A stretch of 60,000 nt of DNA, from contig JACVTC010000027.1 of NCBI GenBank assembly GCA_016946835.1, positions 1,305,001 to 1,365,000 of the forward strand, in the 5' to 3' direction. The notes under the pieces were generated by a model. That model had not been told where the DNA came from. It was given only the letters and a program-made list of their open reading frames with translations, and searched no databases. This document shows, in pieces, positions 41,402 to 52,540 of this stretch. How positions within the stretch are numbered: the stretch's first letter is position 1; every line of letters begins with the position of its first letter. A program made the translations under genes and the position numbers. This DNA comes from Neocallimastix lanati (nom. inval.) (Eukaryota > Neocallimastigomycota > Neocallimastigomycetes > Neocallimastigales > Neocallimastigaceae).

Positions 41402-41897
41402 CTATTATTATTTATTGTGCTGTGTCTCCTTCTTGGCGGAAATGCAGTATTTGAAATCTTAAAGATCGGCTCGGGGGAAAGAAGGCGATTTATTAATAAT
41501 ATTTTTCAATCACCTTCGAACGAGTCTTCTTTCCCGATTTCATATTTTGTGGGGCTTGCGGAATTCCTTACTAACGTTATGCCTATTGTAATTGGTGATT
41601 TTTACACCATGATCGATTTGTATAGTGTTAGACCTACCGTTGTCAAGAGCGTCGACGTCGTAACGATAAGGCAAAGAAGAAATTCTGATACAGATTCGAA
41701 TGATAATTTTCATCCACATGGAGTTATCTTCGATGAATGGGAAGAGTTAGAGGCCATTTCGTCCTCGAATCTCATAACGTAGTTTTTTAATATTAATATA
41801 AAAAAAAATTTCATGTATTTAAACTTCATGTATTTTTTAAAAAAAAAATATTATTAAATAAAGTTTATTCCTAGTCTAAAAAAAAAAAAAAAAAAAA
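41402..41897 (+). mobile_element. LINE 3' end with C-terminal domain, 3' UTR and poly(A) tail
   Basis: Coding frame to the TAG at 41780-41782. From about 41420 it shows LLGGNAVFEILKIGSGERRR, VGLAEFLTNVMPIV, then VVKSVDVVTIRQ, the same order as in the minus-strand copy at 37 kb. The 3' UTR has AATAAAG near 41857 and ends in about 20 A (41878-41897), after which TTATTTATT microsatellite DNA begins. It is 5'-truncated next to ATT-rich sequence. G+C is clearly above the local background and several CpG remain (GCGTCGACGTCG at 41649-41660), so this is the youngest of the copies related to 18.1 kb and 37 kb. Confidence 0.85.
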
Positions 41898-41987
41898 TTA
41901 TTTATTGTTATTATTTATTTATTATTATTTATTATAATATATTATTATTTATTATAATTTATTTATTCAATTATTTTAATTATTTCA

Positions 41988-42068
<81 letters not shown>

Positions 42069-42480
42069 GTGAACTACCCATTTATTTATCTATTTTATTC
42101 ATTTATTTATTTATTATAATTTTTGTTAAAATATTATGAATTATTTATTAAAGTTTAATATTAATTATAGCTATTAATAATATATTTTATGTATAAGTAT
42201 TAGATTAAATATATGTATAATTTATGTATAGTATTTTGTGTATCTAATGTATTATGGCTAGATCATATAAATATATGATTGATTGTTAATGTGATACAGA
42301 TATGGTTCAATCGTTTATTAGTATATGTATTACCATGTAAAAGTATATATAAAAAGTATGCATTATTAATATAATTAATAATAAAGTGTTCTAAAATATA
42401 GTAAAATAAAACAAAAGATTAAGAGTCTCAGTGACTTAAAAAAAAACCGATTGGCAAAATTTCACCTATAAAATTAAATA
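41898..42480. other. Microsatellite DNA and possible copia 5' flank
   Basis: 41898-42120 is TTATTTATT and ATT repeat, with about 22 ATT units at 42000-42067. 42120-42480 is of ordinary complexity, lies just upstream of the copia gag and should contain its 5' LTR and primer site if they survive. I could not define LTR ends there: no TGTTA/TAACA pair or clear tRNA-complementary site stands out. Confidence 0.5.
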
Positions 42481-42516
42481 TCAAAACTTTAACAAGGCAA
42501 TTTAAAATGGGCGATT

Positions 42517-43302
42517 TTGGTATCAAAAATAAAGAAAAAAAAGGAAGCTACTTCAAGTGAAGATGAAGAAGAATACCAACCGCTTTTTGAACGAACTAAT
42601 GTCGATAGAAATAAAAATATTAAGGAAAGAAAAACAATCCGCTTTTCAAATGTTGTTGGTACCAAAACTCTTTTAAGAGGAATAGAAAATTATTCTATTT
42701 GGGTACCAGATATTGAAAATGTTCTTGAAATGAATTGTCTAGACGATTATATATATGAAGATATAATTAAAAAAGTTAAGTTAGTAAGCATTCCAATAGG
42801 TGACAGATCAAAATATAAAAGAGTCAGGGGTAGCACTCGTTTCGTATACGATTTAAATGTTACAGATGAAATGTTGAACGATGAAGCACATGCAAAATAC
42901 ATTCTAAGCAACAGTGTGAGCGACCAAATAAAAGAAGAAATTAATTTCAGTGCTTATACTTGTTTTGAGATCTGGAACATTCTAAAAGAGTCTTATAGAA
43001 AATCAAGAGAGGAAAGAATAGAAGATATAAAAGAAAAAATAGAAAATAAAAAATATGATATGGAAGATGACTTTGCCATATTCATATCTAATGTTAATTA
43101 TTTGTATGAAGAACTGGAAGATTTAGGGGAGGTGTATTCAGATGAAAAGAAATTTAAATGCTTATACAACATGCTTTCATCATACATATGCATCACATCA
43201 AACATGATATTTCATAGAAAAAATTGGGATAATCTTATGGCATATATGATTGATGTTGTACCAACACTCAAGCAGTTACAAAAATCAGAAAGGAATCATT
43301 AG
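42517..43302 (+). pseudogene. Copia gag (UBN2-type) N-terminal part
   Basis: Open frame of about 260 codons. It includes LLRGIENYSIWVPDIENVLE (the Y-W core of copia Gag), AHAKYILSNSV and CFEIWNILKESY, then a charged helical region ending near VPTLKQLQKSE. The nearest ATG (42507) is in another frame, separated by the A run at 42534-42541, so the original start has been lost by a length change in that run. The stop at 43300-43302 is also the product of a frameshift: the downstream zinc-knuckle part continues in the frame that is open from 43250. Confidence 0.85.
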
Positions 43303-43624
43303 AAATAGAGAGAACAATAATACCAAGCCAGAAGCCAACTACATTAAAAGGAACAATAAAATAAATAATTTTAATAGAGAAGATAATAAAGATAAAAGAA
43401 TATGCTATAAATGTAAGAAGAGAGGACATATTGCAAAATTTTGTCCTTCAAACAATAAACATAATAATAGAAAATATGATTCTAAATATAAGAAGAAGAC
43501 ATTTTCAGCAGAATCGCATGAAGAAGATTTGAGTAAATACAACCTATTTGCCGACAATTACAACTCAAATGAAGAAAATGAATCGAATGGGGTAGAAATT
43601 CAAAAAGGTACTCCGAGGCAATAA
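43303..43624 (+). pseudogene. Copia gag zinc knuckle segment
   Basis: Frame 43250-43624. The CCHC knuckle CYKCKKRGHIAKFC is complete (C-x2-C-x4-H-x4-C) and lies between Asn/Lys-rich stretches, as in copia Gag ahead of protease. The frame ends at 43624, and a further shift is needed to reach the protease motif. Confidence 0.85.
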
Positions 43625-43659
43625 GGAAAACGAAAACTCCAAGTTCCCAGAACAATAAC

Positions 43660-44412
43660 CTAAATTATTATACAGAAGTAACTGGGAAACTTGATGACCC
43701 AGATAATTTCACCTGTTGGACTTTAGACTCTGGAGCATCTTGTCATATGACGAATAATTTAAAAGGCTTAAAAGATATTGTAAAACATAAAGAGTCTATT
43801 GTTTTCGCCAACGGTGAAACAACAAAATCTACCTTTAAGGGAACATATGAAGGATACATAAACGATAATAAAATTATCCTTCATAATGTCCTTTACATTC
43901 CAGCATTTAGAAGAAGCCTCCTCTCTATTGATTGTCTTAGTGAAAGACATTTTAAAACAATTTTTTATAATAAAAATAATAATAATCTTGCCTCTATTTA
44001 TAATAAAAGAGGAAATAAATTATGCACAATTAAGTCCACTAAAAATAGAATTTATAAATTGTGGACTTCAACTAAAAAAATATCATTCAATGAAAAGAAT
44101 ATAAAAATCTGTAACAGTATTACACAACTTGATGACAATATGGAATTATGGCATCGTCGATTAGGGCACTTCAACATAGATATGATTAAAGACAAATTAA
44201 AAAATATAAAGATTGATGAAAAATGTGAAGTGTGCCTTCGTTCAAAATTTAGAAATAAACCATATAAAAGCTCTAATATAGAGCTAATGAACCCTTTTGA
44301 GCTTATCCACATGGATACTATTATTGTACCTAATTCGTCTATATATGGAAATAAATTTATTTTTACAATTCTTGACGAATACTCACGATACGGATGGGGG
44401 TATTTTGTCTAA
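43660..44412 (+). pseudogene. Copia protease, gag-pre-integrase and integrase N-part
   Basis: WTLDSGASCHMTNN near 43715-43755 contains the aspartic protease active site DSGA. Next come LHNVLYIPAFRRSLLSI (protease C-part) and ELWHRRLGHFN with CEVCLRSKFR (the HHCC zinc-binding region of integrase), then IHMDTI and FTILDEYSRYGW (first catalytic Asp of the DDE core). The frame closes at 44412 by frameshift within the core. Confidence 0.9.
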
Positions 44413-44795
44413 AATCCAAAAGTGAAATATTCAATACTTTCACTATTTGGTATAACAAAGTCAAGAATATTCATAATAAAAACATCAAATATATACGTTC
44501 CGATAACGGAACTGAATTTAAAAATAATAATTTTTCTAATTTCTCTAATAAAGAAGGTATAATTCAACAATTTACAGTCCCTTACAACCCACAACAAAAT
44601 GGTCGTTCTGAACGTTTCAATGGAACTCTTATATTTGCCGCCACTGCTATGCTCAGAGATGCTAAATTGTATCATAAATTTTGGGAAGATGCTGTATACA
44701 CAGCTAATTATATACACAATAGAATACCCCGAGTAGTTCGATTCATGGTCATAGCTCTAGCCACTATGCCAAGATTTCTTATTCTGAAATTTTAG
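44394..44795 (+). pseudogene. Copia integrase C-part
   Basis: Continuation in another frame: YIRSDNGTEFKNN (second catalytic Asp) and PYNPQQNGRSERFNGTL (catalytic Glu), then WEDAVYTANYIHNRIPR. A further frame gives SHYAKISYSEILG just before similarity to copia polyproteins ends. All three DDE residues are therefore still encoded although the frame is broken. Confidence 0.88.
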
Positions 44796-44870
44796 GATTC
44801 GTTACATGGTCCTCCTCAAGGATTCGGATGCCAGACGAATCTTAAATTTAAATTTAAACTATAACTAAAA

Positions 44871-45204
44871 ATAACTATACTAAGATTAATAATATAATTA
44901 AAAACTATTATGAAAATACTATAAAAAATTATTTTAAAAATCATACATTACTTAATAATAATACATGAATATTTTGATTTAAAATTTAAGTATAAAAAAT
45001 ACAGTTCAATGAGATACATGAAAAATATTGATAAAAATAATTATAATAATAATAATGTATAAGCCACAATGTATTAATATTAAAGGATTTAATTTAGAAT
45101 AATTAAGTGCTAGTAACTCTTTATCATAAAATATATTAATAAAATTGACATAATTATAAACCATAAATTCATAACTCTTAACAATTATTATAATTATTAT
45201 TATT
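44871..45204. other. AT-rich spacer
   Basis: Ordinary AT-rich DNA between the broken copia 3' side and the LINE tail. No reading frame or repeat of note. Confidence 0.6.
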
Positions 45205-46220
45205 ATTTTTTTTTTTTTTTTTTTTTAACGGCAGCAAACTTGTTTCATCTTTATTAATTAAATATTTGATAAAATACATGTAATAAAATAATAAAAAAAA
45301 AAAAAAAAGATAAAAAAATAAACAAAAAATAAAACACAAAATAAAAATAAAATAATGGTATAATATATTCTAGTTTCATTTAATTAATATTTGTAAGACT
45401 TCACAAGGGCATTATTATACTGAAGTATAATAATTAACTTTGACTTCGCAATGTTAATCATAATTTTAAGATACAAAATTATGATCTTCATTGGTTGCGC
45501 TAGCCCTGCTGGCCTGTCTTACTGTTTCTTCAGTATTGACGCTCTTGGTAGTAGTAGTACGATTCGATTTGAACCTATTGAACAAAGACCATTGCTGGCC
45601 AATAGCAATAGGTATAATCGATTGGAGAAGTGCCGCAGTAACCACTAAGAACGGAGTATCAGAATAAGCACCTGATTTCATCTGGCACTTAAATAGATCC
45701 TTCCATTCCCTTGTACTGTTATTAATACTTCGACCTCCAAGAAGGAAATTAAACACTTTTTCACACACACTAGAATCAATATACACATTATTTTCAATAC
45801 TATTACTAACATTACTAAAAATACTATTACTAATATTATTATTACTATTATAACTATTACTATTATTACTATTACTATTATCATTATTACTATTAACAAT
45901 ATCATTTGTTAGGTTGCCACGGTAAAAAGCATTATATAAAAATAAAATTTTATCATTAACTTTACTACGAGTATGATTGAAAAAGGGACAATCAATTAAC
46001 CAATGACTTATCCATTGTTTATTACTTTTACAACAGGGACAAAAATTAGGACACATTTGGTCCACTATTTTTGCAGCTTTAGCAATTCTAGCATCTAATC
46101 TATATCCGCTTCGTGCTCTCAATAGCCAATAGAAACCATATGAAATATCAGGATAGTCATAACAAAGTTTTATAAATTTTGATGTTTCTTCGAATCTGTT
46201 TTTGTCATAAAACTCAGCTT
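45205..46220 (-). mobile_element. LINE C-terminal fragment with poly(A) tail, second subfamily
   Basis: Minus strand, coding from about 46219 to 45466 without a frameshift. YPDISYGFYWLLRARSGYRL leads into the zinc knuckle MCPNFCPCCKSNKQWISHWLIDC, then a Ser/Asn-repeat insert (about 45 residues, 45780-45915), FNFLLGGRS, VTAALLQSIIPIAIGQQW and TTKSVNTEETVRQ. It keeps the same module order as the 37-kb and 41-kb copies but is diverged. A 3' UTR of about 240 bp follows, then a run of about 22 A (T on plus, 45206-45227), then TAA repeats. 5'-truncated: RT and endonuclease are absent. Confidence 0.85.
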
Positions 46221-46251
46221 TAATAGAATTGATTATTATTATTATTATTAT

Positions 46252-46287
<36 letters not shown>

Positions 46288-46550
46288 TTAAAAAACAGTT
46301 ATTGGTTTTTATTATTATTTCTTAAAATACAAATTTAATAATAATAATATTATTATTAATATTAATATGAATATATAAATATATATATGAAAATACTACT
46401 TAAGACATAATTTTTTTTTTTAAAAAAAAAATAATAATAATAATAAAAAATAAAAATAAAAATGATTATTTAAAATTACAAAGAAATATTAAAAATAAAT
46501 AAATAAAGATATAAAAGTTTCAATAAATGAGAAAAAGAAAATAATTATAT

Positions 46551-46589
<39 letters not shown>

Positions 46590-46665
46590 TCTTAATATAT
46601 ATATATAATACAATTAATGATATTTAATTAATAGTATTTTGTTTGTTTTGTTTATTAGTTCGTTT

Positions 46666-46709
<44 letters not shown>

Positions 46710-46793
46710 CTATATATTACGATTAATTTATTTATTTTTTTTTATTTATTTTATTTTATTTTTGATTATTATTATTTTTTCTTTTTTTAAAAA

Positions 46794-46826
<33 letters not shown>

Positions 46827-47006
46827 CAATAATAAAAAATAAAATATTTAATTAAAACTAAACTACTAACAGTAATTAAATTTCTATTTAAAGTAATTAG
46901 TATTAATAAATCTATATGGTATAAATGAAATGTTGATATATATATATATATATATATATTGATGGAAACTTTTTTTTTTTTTTTTTTAAAAAAAAAAAAT
47001 TTATGT
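46221..47006. other. Low-complexity spacer
   Basis: ATT repeats and a T run of about 30 (46230-46286), TTTA repeats (46548-46590), a TA array (46670-46707), AAT (46794-46825) and TA/poly(T) near 46938-46987. No gene; the right end is the 3' UTR of the F-box gene. Confidence 0.85.
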
Positions 47007-49544
47007 TTACATAATATACTGTTTATAACCATTCATACCACGCCATCCACGTAATTCAAAATGATTATTTATCCAATATAAAGCAACTTTTTCAGTTAAT
47101 ATACCGTATAATTTTGGCATTTCACTTACTAATAATAATTTTCCTTCATTTGTAATTTGTTTACAACTATGAATACCAAGCCATTCCAAATGTTTACCAT
47201 AACCATTATCAATAAAGGTTTTCTTTAATCCTTTATCCGTCACACTAGAATATGAAATATCTAAAATCTTTAAATTTCTACATTGTTCAGTAATTTCATT
47301 CAAAAGAGTATCATCTGCTACCCAAGATAATTGTAATACTTCTAATTGACTAAAGAGGGCAATACAATGAAGATTTCCAAGAGAACATGATCTTAAATGA
47401 GGACCTAAGAAAAGAGATTTCCAATTTTCGGTATTACCATTTGTTAATATAGTTTCAAAAAGTTTTAATGTTAAATCAGATGAGGTAATAAATTTACTAT
47501 TACTATTAGCAGATATTCTATTACTAAGATTACTATTAATAGAAATAGATCTTCTTCCAGCATTAGTTTGTATAAGATTAGAATTCATTGGTGTCATTTC
47601 GTTTGGACTATCTAAATTCAAATTACAAAGTTTTGGAGCGGAACGTATTATATTTAATACAGTTTTTGTAGTTGCTAAACCACCACTTCCACGACAACCA
47701 AAGTATTTAAGATTTGAAAATTTAAAAGATTTCTTGGAAGTTTTTTTAGTTGTTCCACAAGAAGTAATAGTAGTTAAACTATTTTCACTATTTTCTTCTT
47801 TTTCTTTTTGCTCTTGCTCCAGTTCATTATAATTACCATTTAATGACTTTTTAAAACTATGATTCATATCATTATTTTCTTCTTCTTCTTCTTCATCCTC
47901 TAATTCAAACCAAGCCTCTGTCAAATCTAATTTTTCCAAGTTTTGACATTTATGTGATATAGTGACCATAGTATCTCTTGTAACCATATTACTACAGAAA
48001 AATCTTAAGGATTTAATATGTGATGGTAAACTCTTGACTAATCTAGCCATTAAAGACTTTGCATTATCATCATACCAACATGAGCAATGATCTGTACAAA
48101 ATCCAAGACCTAAATAATTTAAAGAGTCACAATGCTTTAAATAATTTAAAAAGGAATCAATTTCTAATGTCATTCTTTTATGGATTGTTGTTATCTCTAA
48201 ATGTTTAAGTTGTTTTGGTGGTATATATTTTAACATAGTATTTAAATTTGGCAATGAGATATTAACAAGTTTTAAAACTTTTAAATTTCCTCCAATGGCA
48301 CAATGAATAATATGTTCTTCAAAAAACTGATCAGATTGAAATGAATAATTACCTTGTAAACGAGAACTTGACATAACACTATTTACGCTACTTCGTTTCA
48401 TAGCTCTTGTTGAAGAAGAGGAAGGTAATGTTATATCAGAAGAACCTATAGCTATTGGAAGATTTAATAATTCTGATAAACTACTATTACCAGTACCATT
48501 ATTATTATTACTATTGGTATTGGTATTAGTACAGATATTACTTTCTGAAAAAAGAGTAGGCGAAGATGAAGAGCTAGAATTTGTTGGAGAGGATGCATTA
48601 ATAGCTAAAGAAGAATTTCTCTTTCTGTCTTCCAAAGGAAATATTGATGACGGCTCTTGAGTCACAGTTTCTTCATTTATAGGGAAATTATAGAGTGAAT
48701 TTGATAATGTAGACAAAGTAGAACCAATTGAAATTTCTGAATCTCTTCTACTATTTAATTTAGTTGATGAAGAGTTAGATAAATAGCTAGAACTAGAGAG
48801 GGTAGATTGCAATGATAAACGTTGTTTATTACTAGATTTATGAATCGGAAAATAGGTTGAAGAGGATTCCGGTAATAATTTATTCATATCAATATGAGAT
48901 ATGGAAACTACCAATTCTTGGATAAGACCTTTATATTTAGATGGTATTGGAGTGTATACATTATTGGTACAAAGTTGACAAACCTTATTACATTTTTTCA
49001 TTTTTAAACATATTTTGAAATTGTTTTCATTTTTTATATGTATTTTTGAATAAAGTAATGGTAAAGCAATGGATGCCCAACGTTTGCAAACTAACGAAGC
49101 ATTAAATAGATCATTCGATGATTTCATATTCAATAATATATTCATTATTACTGCTGAAGGCATATCCGAAGTACTCGTTGGAACAAATATACTATTATCT
49201 TTTATTTGATCATTACTTTTCTTTAAAAAGAAATCACCAACCTTATTTAATAAAGAAGATATATTATTATCTTGTTTTCCGTTATCTACTCTATATCTAT
49301 CACTTAAATATTTAGATACTGTTACAATAGTACTAGCTCTTTTTTTGGTAATTGGTGTTTTAACATTTGACGTATTAATATTAGTATTTTGATAATTAGA
49401 TTTTTTTGATGACTTTTTTTCTATTTCTTCAGATTCATCAAACAAGAATTGTTTCTTAAAATTATCAAAATCTAAATCTTTATCAAATTGAATATCACTA
49501 CCCAAATCTAAATCAAGTTGAAGAGAAAATCTACCTGCTGCCAT
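47007..49544 (-). CDS. F-box and leucine-rich-repeat protein
   Basis: Single uninterrupted frame of 845 aa, from ATG 49544 to the stop at 47007. An F-box lies at about residues 127-168 (MPSAVIMNILL, LFNASLVCKRWASIALPLLY). Ser/Asn/Thr-rich low-complexity linkers follow (about 220-400). AMN1-like leucine-rich repeats come next: LKHLEITTIHKRM, LEKLDLTEAWFELE (then a Glu run), LKILDISYSSVTDKGLKKTF and LEWLGIHSCKQITNEG. Known role of such proteins: the Skp1-binding substrate receptor of SCF ubiquitin ligases, with the LRRs holding the substrate. The start sits in a simple ATG context with acidic/hydrophobic repeats (LQLDLDLGSDIQFDKDLDFD). The substrate is unknown. It is the only intronless host gene here. 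Confidence 0.9.
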   Translation of the reverse strand: MAAGRFSLQLDLDLGSDIQFDKDLDFDNFKKQFLFDESEEIEKKSSKKSNYQNTNINTSNVKTPITKKRASTIVTVSKYLSDRYRVDNGKQDNNISSLLNKVGDFFLKKSNDQIKDNSIFVPTSTSDMPSAVIMNILLNMKSSNDLFNASLVCKRWASIALPLLYSKIHIKNENNFKICLKMKKCNKVCQLCTNNVYTPIPSKYKGLIQELVVSISHIDMNKLLPESSSTYFPIHKSSNKQRLSLQSTLSSSSYLSNSSSTKLNSRRDSEISIGSTLSTLSNSLYNFPINEETVTQEPSSIFPLEDRKRNSSLAINASSPTNSSSSSSPTLFSESNICTNTNTNSNNNNGTGNSSLSELLNLPIAIGSSDITLPSSSSTRAMKRSSVNSVMSSSRLQGNYSFQSDQFFEEHIIHCAIGGNLKVLKLVNISLPNLNTMLKYIPPKQLKHLEITTIHKRMTLEIDSFLNYLKHCDSLNYLGLGFCTDHCSCWYDDNAKSLMARLVKSLPSHIKSLRFFCSNMVTRDTMVTISHKCQNLEKLDLTEAWFELEDEEEEEENNDMNHSFKKSLNGNYNELEQEQKEKEENSENSLTTITSCGTTKKTSKKSFKFSNLKYFGCRGSGGLATTKTVLNIIRSAPKLCNLNLDSPNEMTPMNSNLIQTNAGRRSISINSNLSNRISANSNSKFITSSDLTLKLFETILTNGNTENWKSLFLGPHLRSCSLGNLHCIALFSQLEVLQLSWVADDTLLNEITEQCRNLKILDISYSSVTDKGLKKTFIDNGYGKHLEWLGIHSCKQITNEGKLLLVSEMPKLYGILTEKVALYWINNHFELRGWRGMNGYKQYIM

Positions 49545-50990
49545 TTTTTATCTTGGTTTTTATAAATTCTATTTATATATATTTTTATATTATTTAAAAA
49601 AAAATTTAAATATTGATATTTATAGTTAAAAAAGGAAAAAAAAAAAATAAATGATAAAAAATAATAAAAATGTGGCAATTGTTATTTTGCTTTAATTTAT
49701 TAAATTAATTTTAAAACTATTAAAGACTATTATTGTAAGTAGTACTAACAACAATAAACACCGAATAAGTTTTATGATTTTCTATATATAATTTATACTA
49801 CTAGCATAACTTAAGATCTATTAATTATCATTATTTTGTAATAAAAATTTTGTATTTATTTACAAATTTTTAAGTATAAATCTAATAAAATAGATATATT
49901 CAATAATTTTTAGTATATTTTATAAAATTCTGTTCCAAAAATTTATTAAATTATTTTTTCTTTTAAAAAAATAAATTTTTGATTTATTTTTTCATTTTTT
50001 TTAAAATATTCACAAATGAATATTACAAAGATTACTAAAATTTATGTGTTATTGTTATTTATAGTAGTAGTAGTAGTAGTAATATATCGAGACTAAAAAA
50101 TGAAAATTAATTATTGATTGTTAATATCACTACTTATATAGTTTTCAATGTTTTATTATATTTATAAGATTTGAAACTGTTATTATAAAATCTATAAAAA
50201 ATGATGTAATATTCTATTTATATATATAATATAAATTTATATTTGTATTTATATATTTCATTTATATATATAAATAATAAAAATAAAAATAAAAAAAAAA
50301 AAAAAAAAAAAAAACTTTTTTTAATTACGTTTTATTTATTATTAAATATATATATAAAAATAGAGTTTAGGAAGCAACAAAAAAATGATTATTTAAAAAT
50401 TCAATAGTATTGAAAAAAAAAAAAAAAAAAAAATTAATATTGATTATTTATCATTTTTTTTAATAAAAAGAAATGAATACGTTTTAATAATCAAATAAAT
50501 GTTTGTTCTTTTCTTTTATTAAAATGATTTCGAAAATAAAATCTACTCTAAAATAATAATAAATAATAAAATAAATTATTTATTTTTTAAAAAAAAAAAA
50601 GAAAAATGTATATAGATATTTATTAATATCAAAATAAAAAAAAAAAAAAAAATTGTATAAAAATTTAATAAATGAATTAATTAATTATATAGATTAATAA
50701 AATAATGTCATTATATTAAATAATTAAAAAAAATTTCCATTATTAAAACATGAATGGTTCATTAATATAAAATTTTATTTTTTTTTATTCTTTTTTATTA
50801 TTATTGTATTACATAAAATAAAATGGAAATCGATGTTAATTTCTAACTATTTAAAATATTTAATTAAAATTGCAAATTGTATTATCCGTCTTTTCATCAC
50901 TTAAACTATTTTGTGTAATGTAATAAAAAAAAAAAAATAAAAATAAAAAAAAAATAAAAATAATAACAATATAATAAAATTACATTCATT
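49545..50990. other. Intergenic, AT-rich, no gene seen
   Basis: Upstream side of the F-box gene. It has TAG repeats (50064-50081), poly(A) blocks at 50289-50313 and 50415-50433, and AAAAT tracts near 50930. No exon-like sequence. The promoter of the F-box gene must lie in the first part. Confidence 0.75.
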
Positions 50991-51054
50991 ATAATTATTA
51001 TTATTATTATTTATTATTATTATTATTATTATTATTTATTATTTATTATTATTA

Positions 51055-51087
<33 letters not shown>

Positions 51088-51102
51088 TATTATTTATTAT
51101 TA

Positions 51103-51183
<81 letters not shown>

Positions 51184-51186
51184 ATC

Positions 51187-51229
<43 letters not shown>

Positions 51230-51260
51230 ATTATTTACTATTATTATTATTATTATTATC
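50991..51260. repeat. (ATT)n / TTATTTATTA compound microsatellite
   Basis: ATT units interrupted by ATTT units in an irregular pattern, about 270 bp. Between 51260 and 52010 the sequence is ordinary AT-rich DNA with no gene. Confidence 0.9.
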
Positions 51261-52017
51261 AATTTTGAAATAATAATAATATTAATAATAATAATAATAA
51301 ATATCTGTTTTTATTAATAATTTCTGTTTATGGTATTTAGTAATAAGAAAAACAATTATATAAAAAATAAAAAAAGCCCAATTTTTATTAATAATTAAGG
51401 TTTATGAATTTTATTTTTTTCTAATCACTTAATATATGGATAATTAATTTATTATATATAAATACTTTAAAATATTCATATAAATGTAATATATGAGTGA
51501 TATAATGGAATTACCATGGCTATTTAATAATTAATAAGGTTTAAAATGTTTGAATGTCAAAATAAAAAAAAAGTTACATTTTTAATTTATTAATATTTTG
51601 AAATTATGTGTTTTTTTTTTATTTTATTTTATTTTACATTATTTTTAAATACATTATATTACATTACATTATATTATATAATAATGTGTAAAAAGTTTAT
51701 TTCAAAGGTTTCATTTTTAAAAGATTTCCAAATAAAGGTTATGATATGAAATATAATAACATAATTAATAATTTTTTTTGGGCTTCTTTTTCCATTAATT
51801 ATATTGTATAGCAGAATTCGATTATATCCAAATTAATTGAAAATATATGATGATATCATAGCACATATATATTATAATTTAAAAAACGCTACAAATTAAT
51901 TTTGATGGTAATACTGTAATATAATACACCGTAAATACAAATAAATTTATTATTAAATTAAATATTAATACACCATACTATAATATTTGAAATATAAAAA
52001 TTCTTTATTCTGTATTA

Positions 52018-52540
52018 CTATATTATTTATTATTTATTATTTATTATTTAATTATTTAATTATTTATTATTTATTATTTATTAATAAATACTCTTTTTAT
52101 TATTTATTATTTATTATTTATTATGTATAATTATTTATTATCTATTATTATTATTTATTATTTATTATTTATTATTTATTATTTATTATTTATTATTTAT
52201 TATTTATTATTTATTATTTATTATTTATTATTTATTATTTATTATTTATTATTTATTATTTATTATTTATTATTTATTATTTATTTATTATTTATTATTT
52301 ATTATTTATTATTTATTATTTATTATTTATTATTTATTATTTATTATTTATTATTTATTATTTATTAATAAATACTCTTTTTATTATTTATTATTTATTA
52401 TTTATTATTTATTATTTATTATGTATAATTATTTATTATTTATTATTTATTATTTATTAATAAATACTCTTTTTTTATTATTTATTATTTATTATTTATT
52501 ATTTATTATTTAATTATTATTTATTAATAATTAATATATT
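52018..52540. repeat. TTATTTA heptamer array with embedded marker units
   Basis: The basic unit is TTATTTA (7 bp), about 70 copies. A distinct block AATAAATACTCTTTTT recurs near 52083, 52366 and 52458, and ATGTATAATTATTTATTA follows the first two, showing duplication of longer blocks inside the array. Confidence 0.9.

Larger units (their letters stand above)
42507..44870 (+). mobile_element. Ty1/copia retrotransposon, 3'-truncated, frameshifted
   Basis: The domain order gag, zinc knuckle, protease, gag-pre-integrase, integrase is intact, but it lies in several frames. Coding similarity stops at about 44815, with no RT or RNase H after it; only AT-rich DNA follows. The parts are described in the entries below. 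Gag has ordinary codon use and about 30% G+C, well above the intergenic background. Frames are broken in an A8 run after the ATG at 42507, near 43290, near 43620 and near 44405, so no functional polyprotein can be made. Confidence 0.9.

Noticed and set aside
52123-52368. YLLFI-repeat frame
   Set aside because: Translation of the TTATTTA heptamer array.
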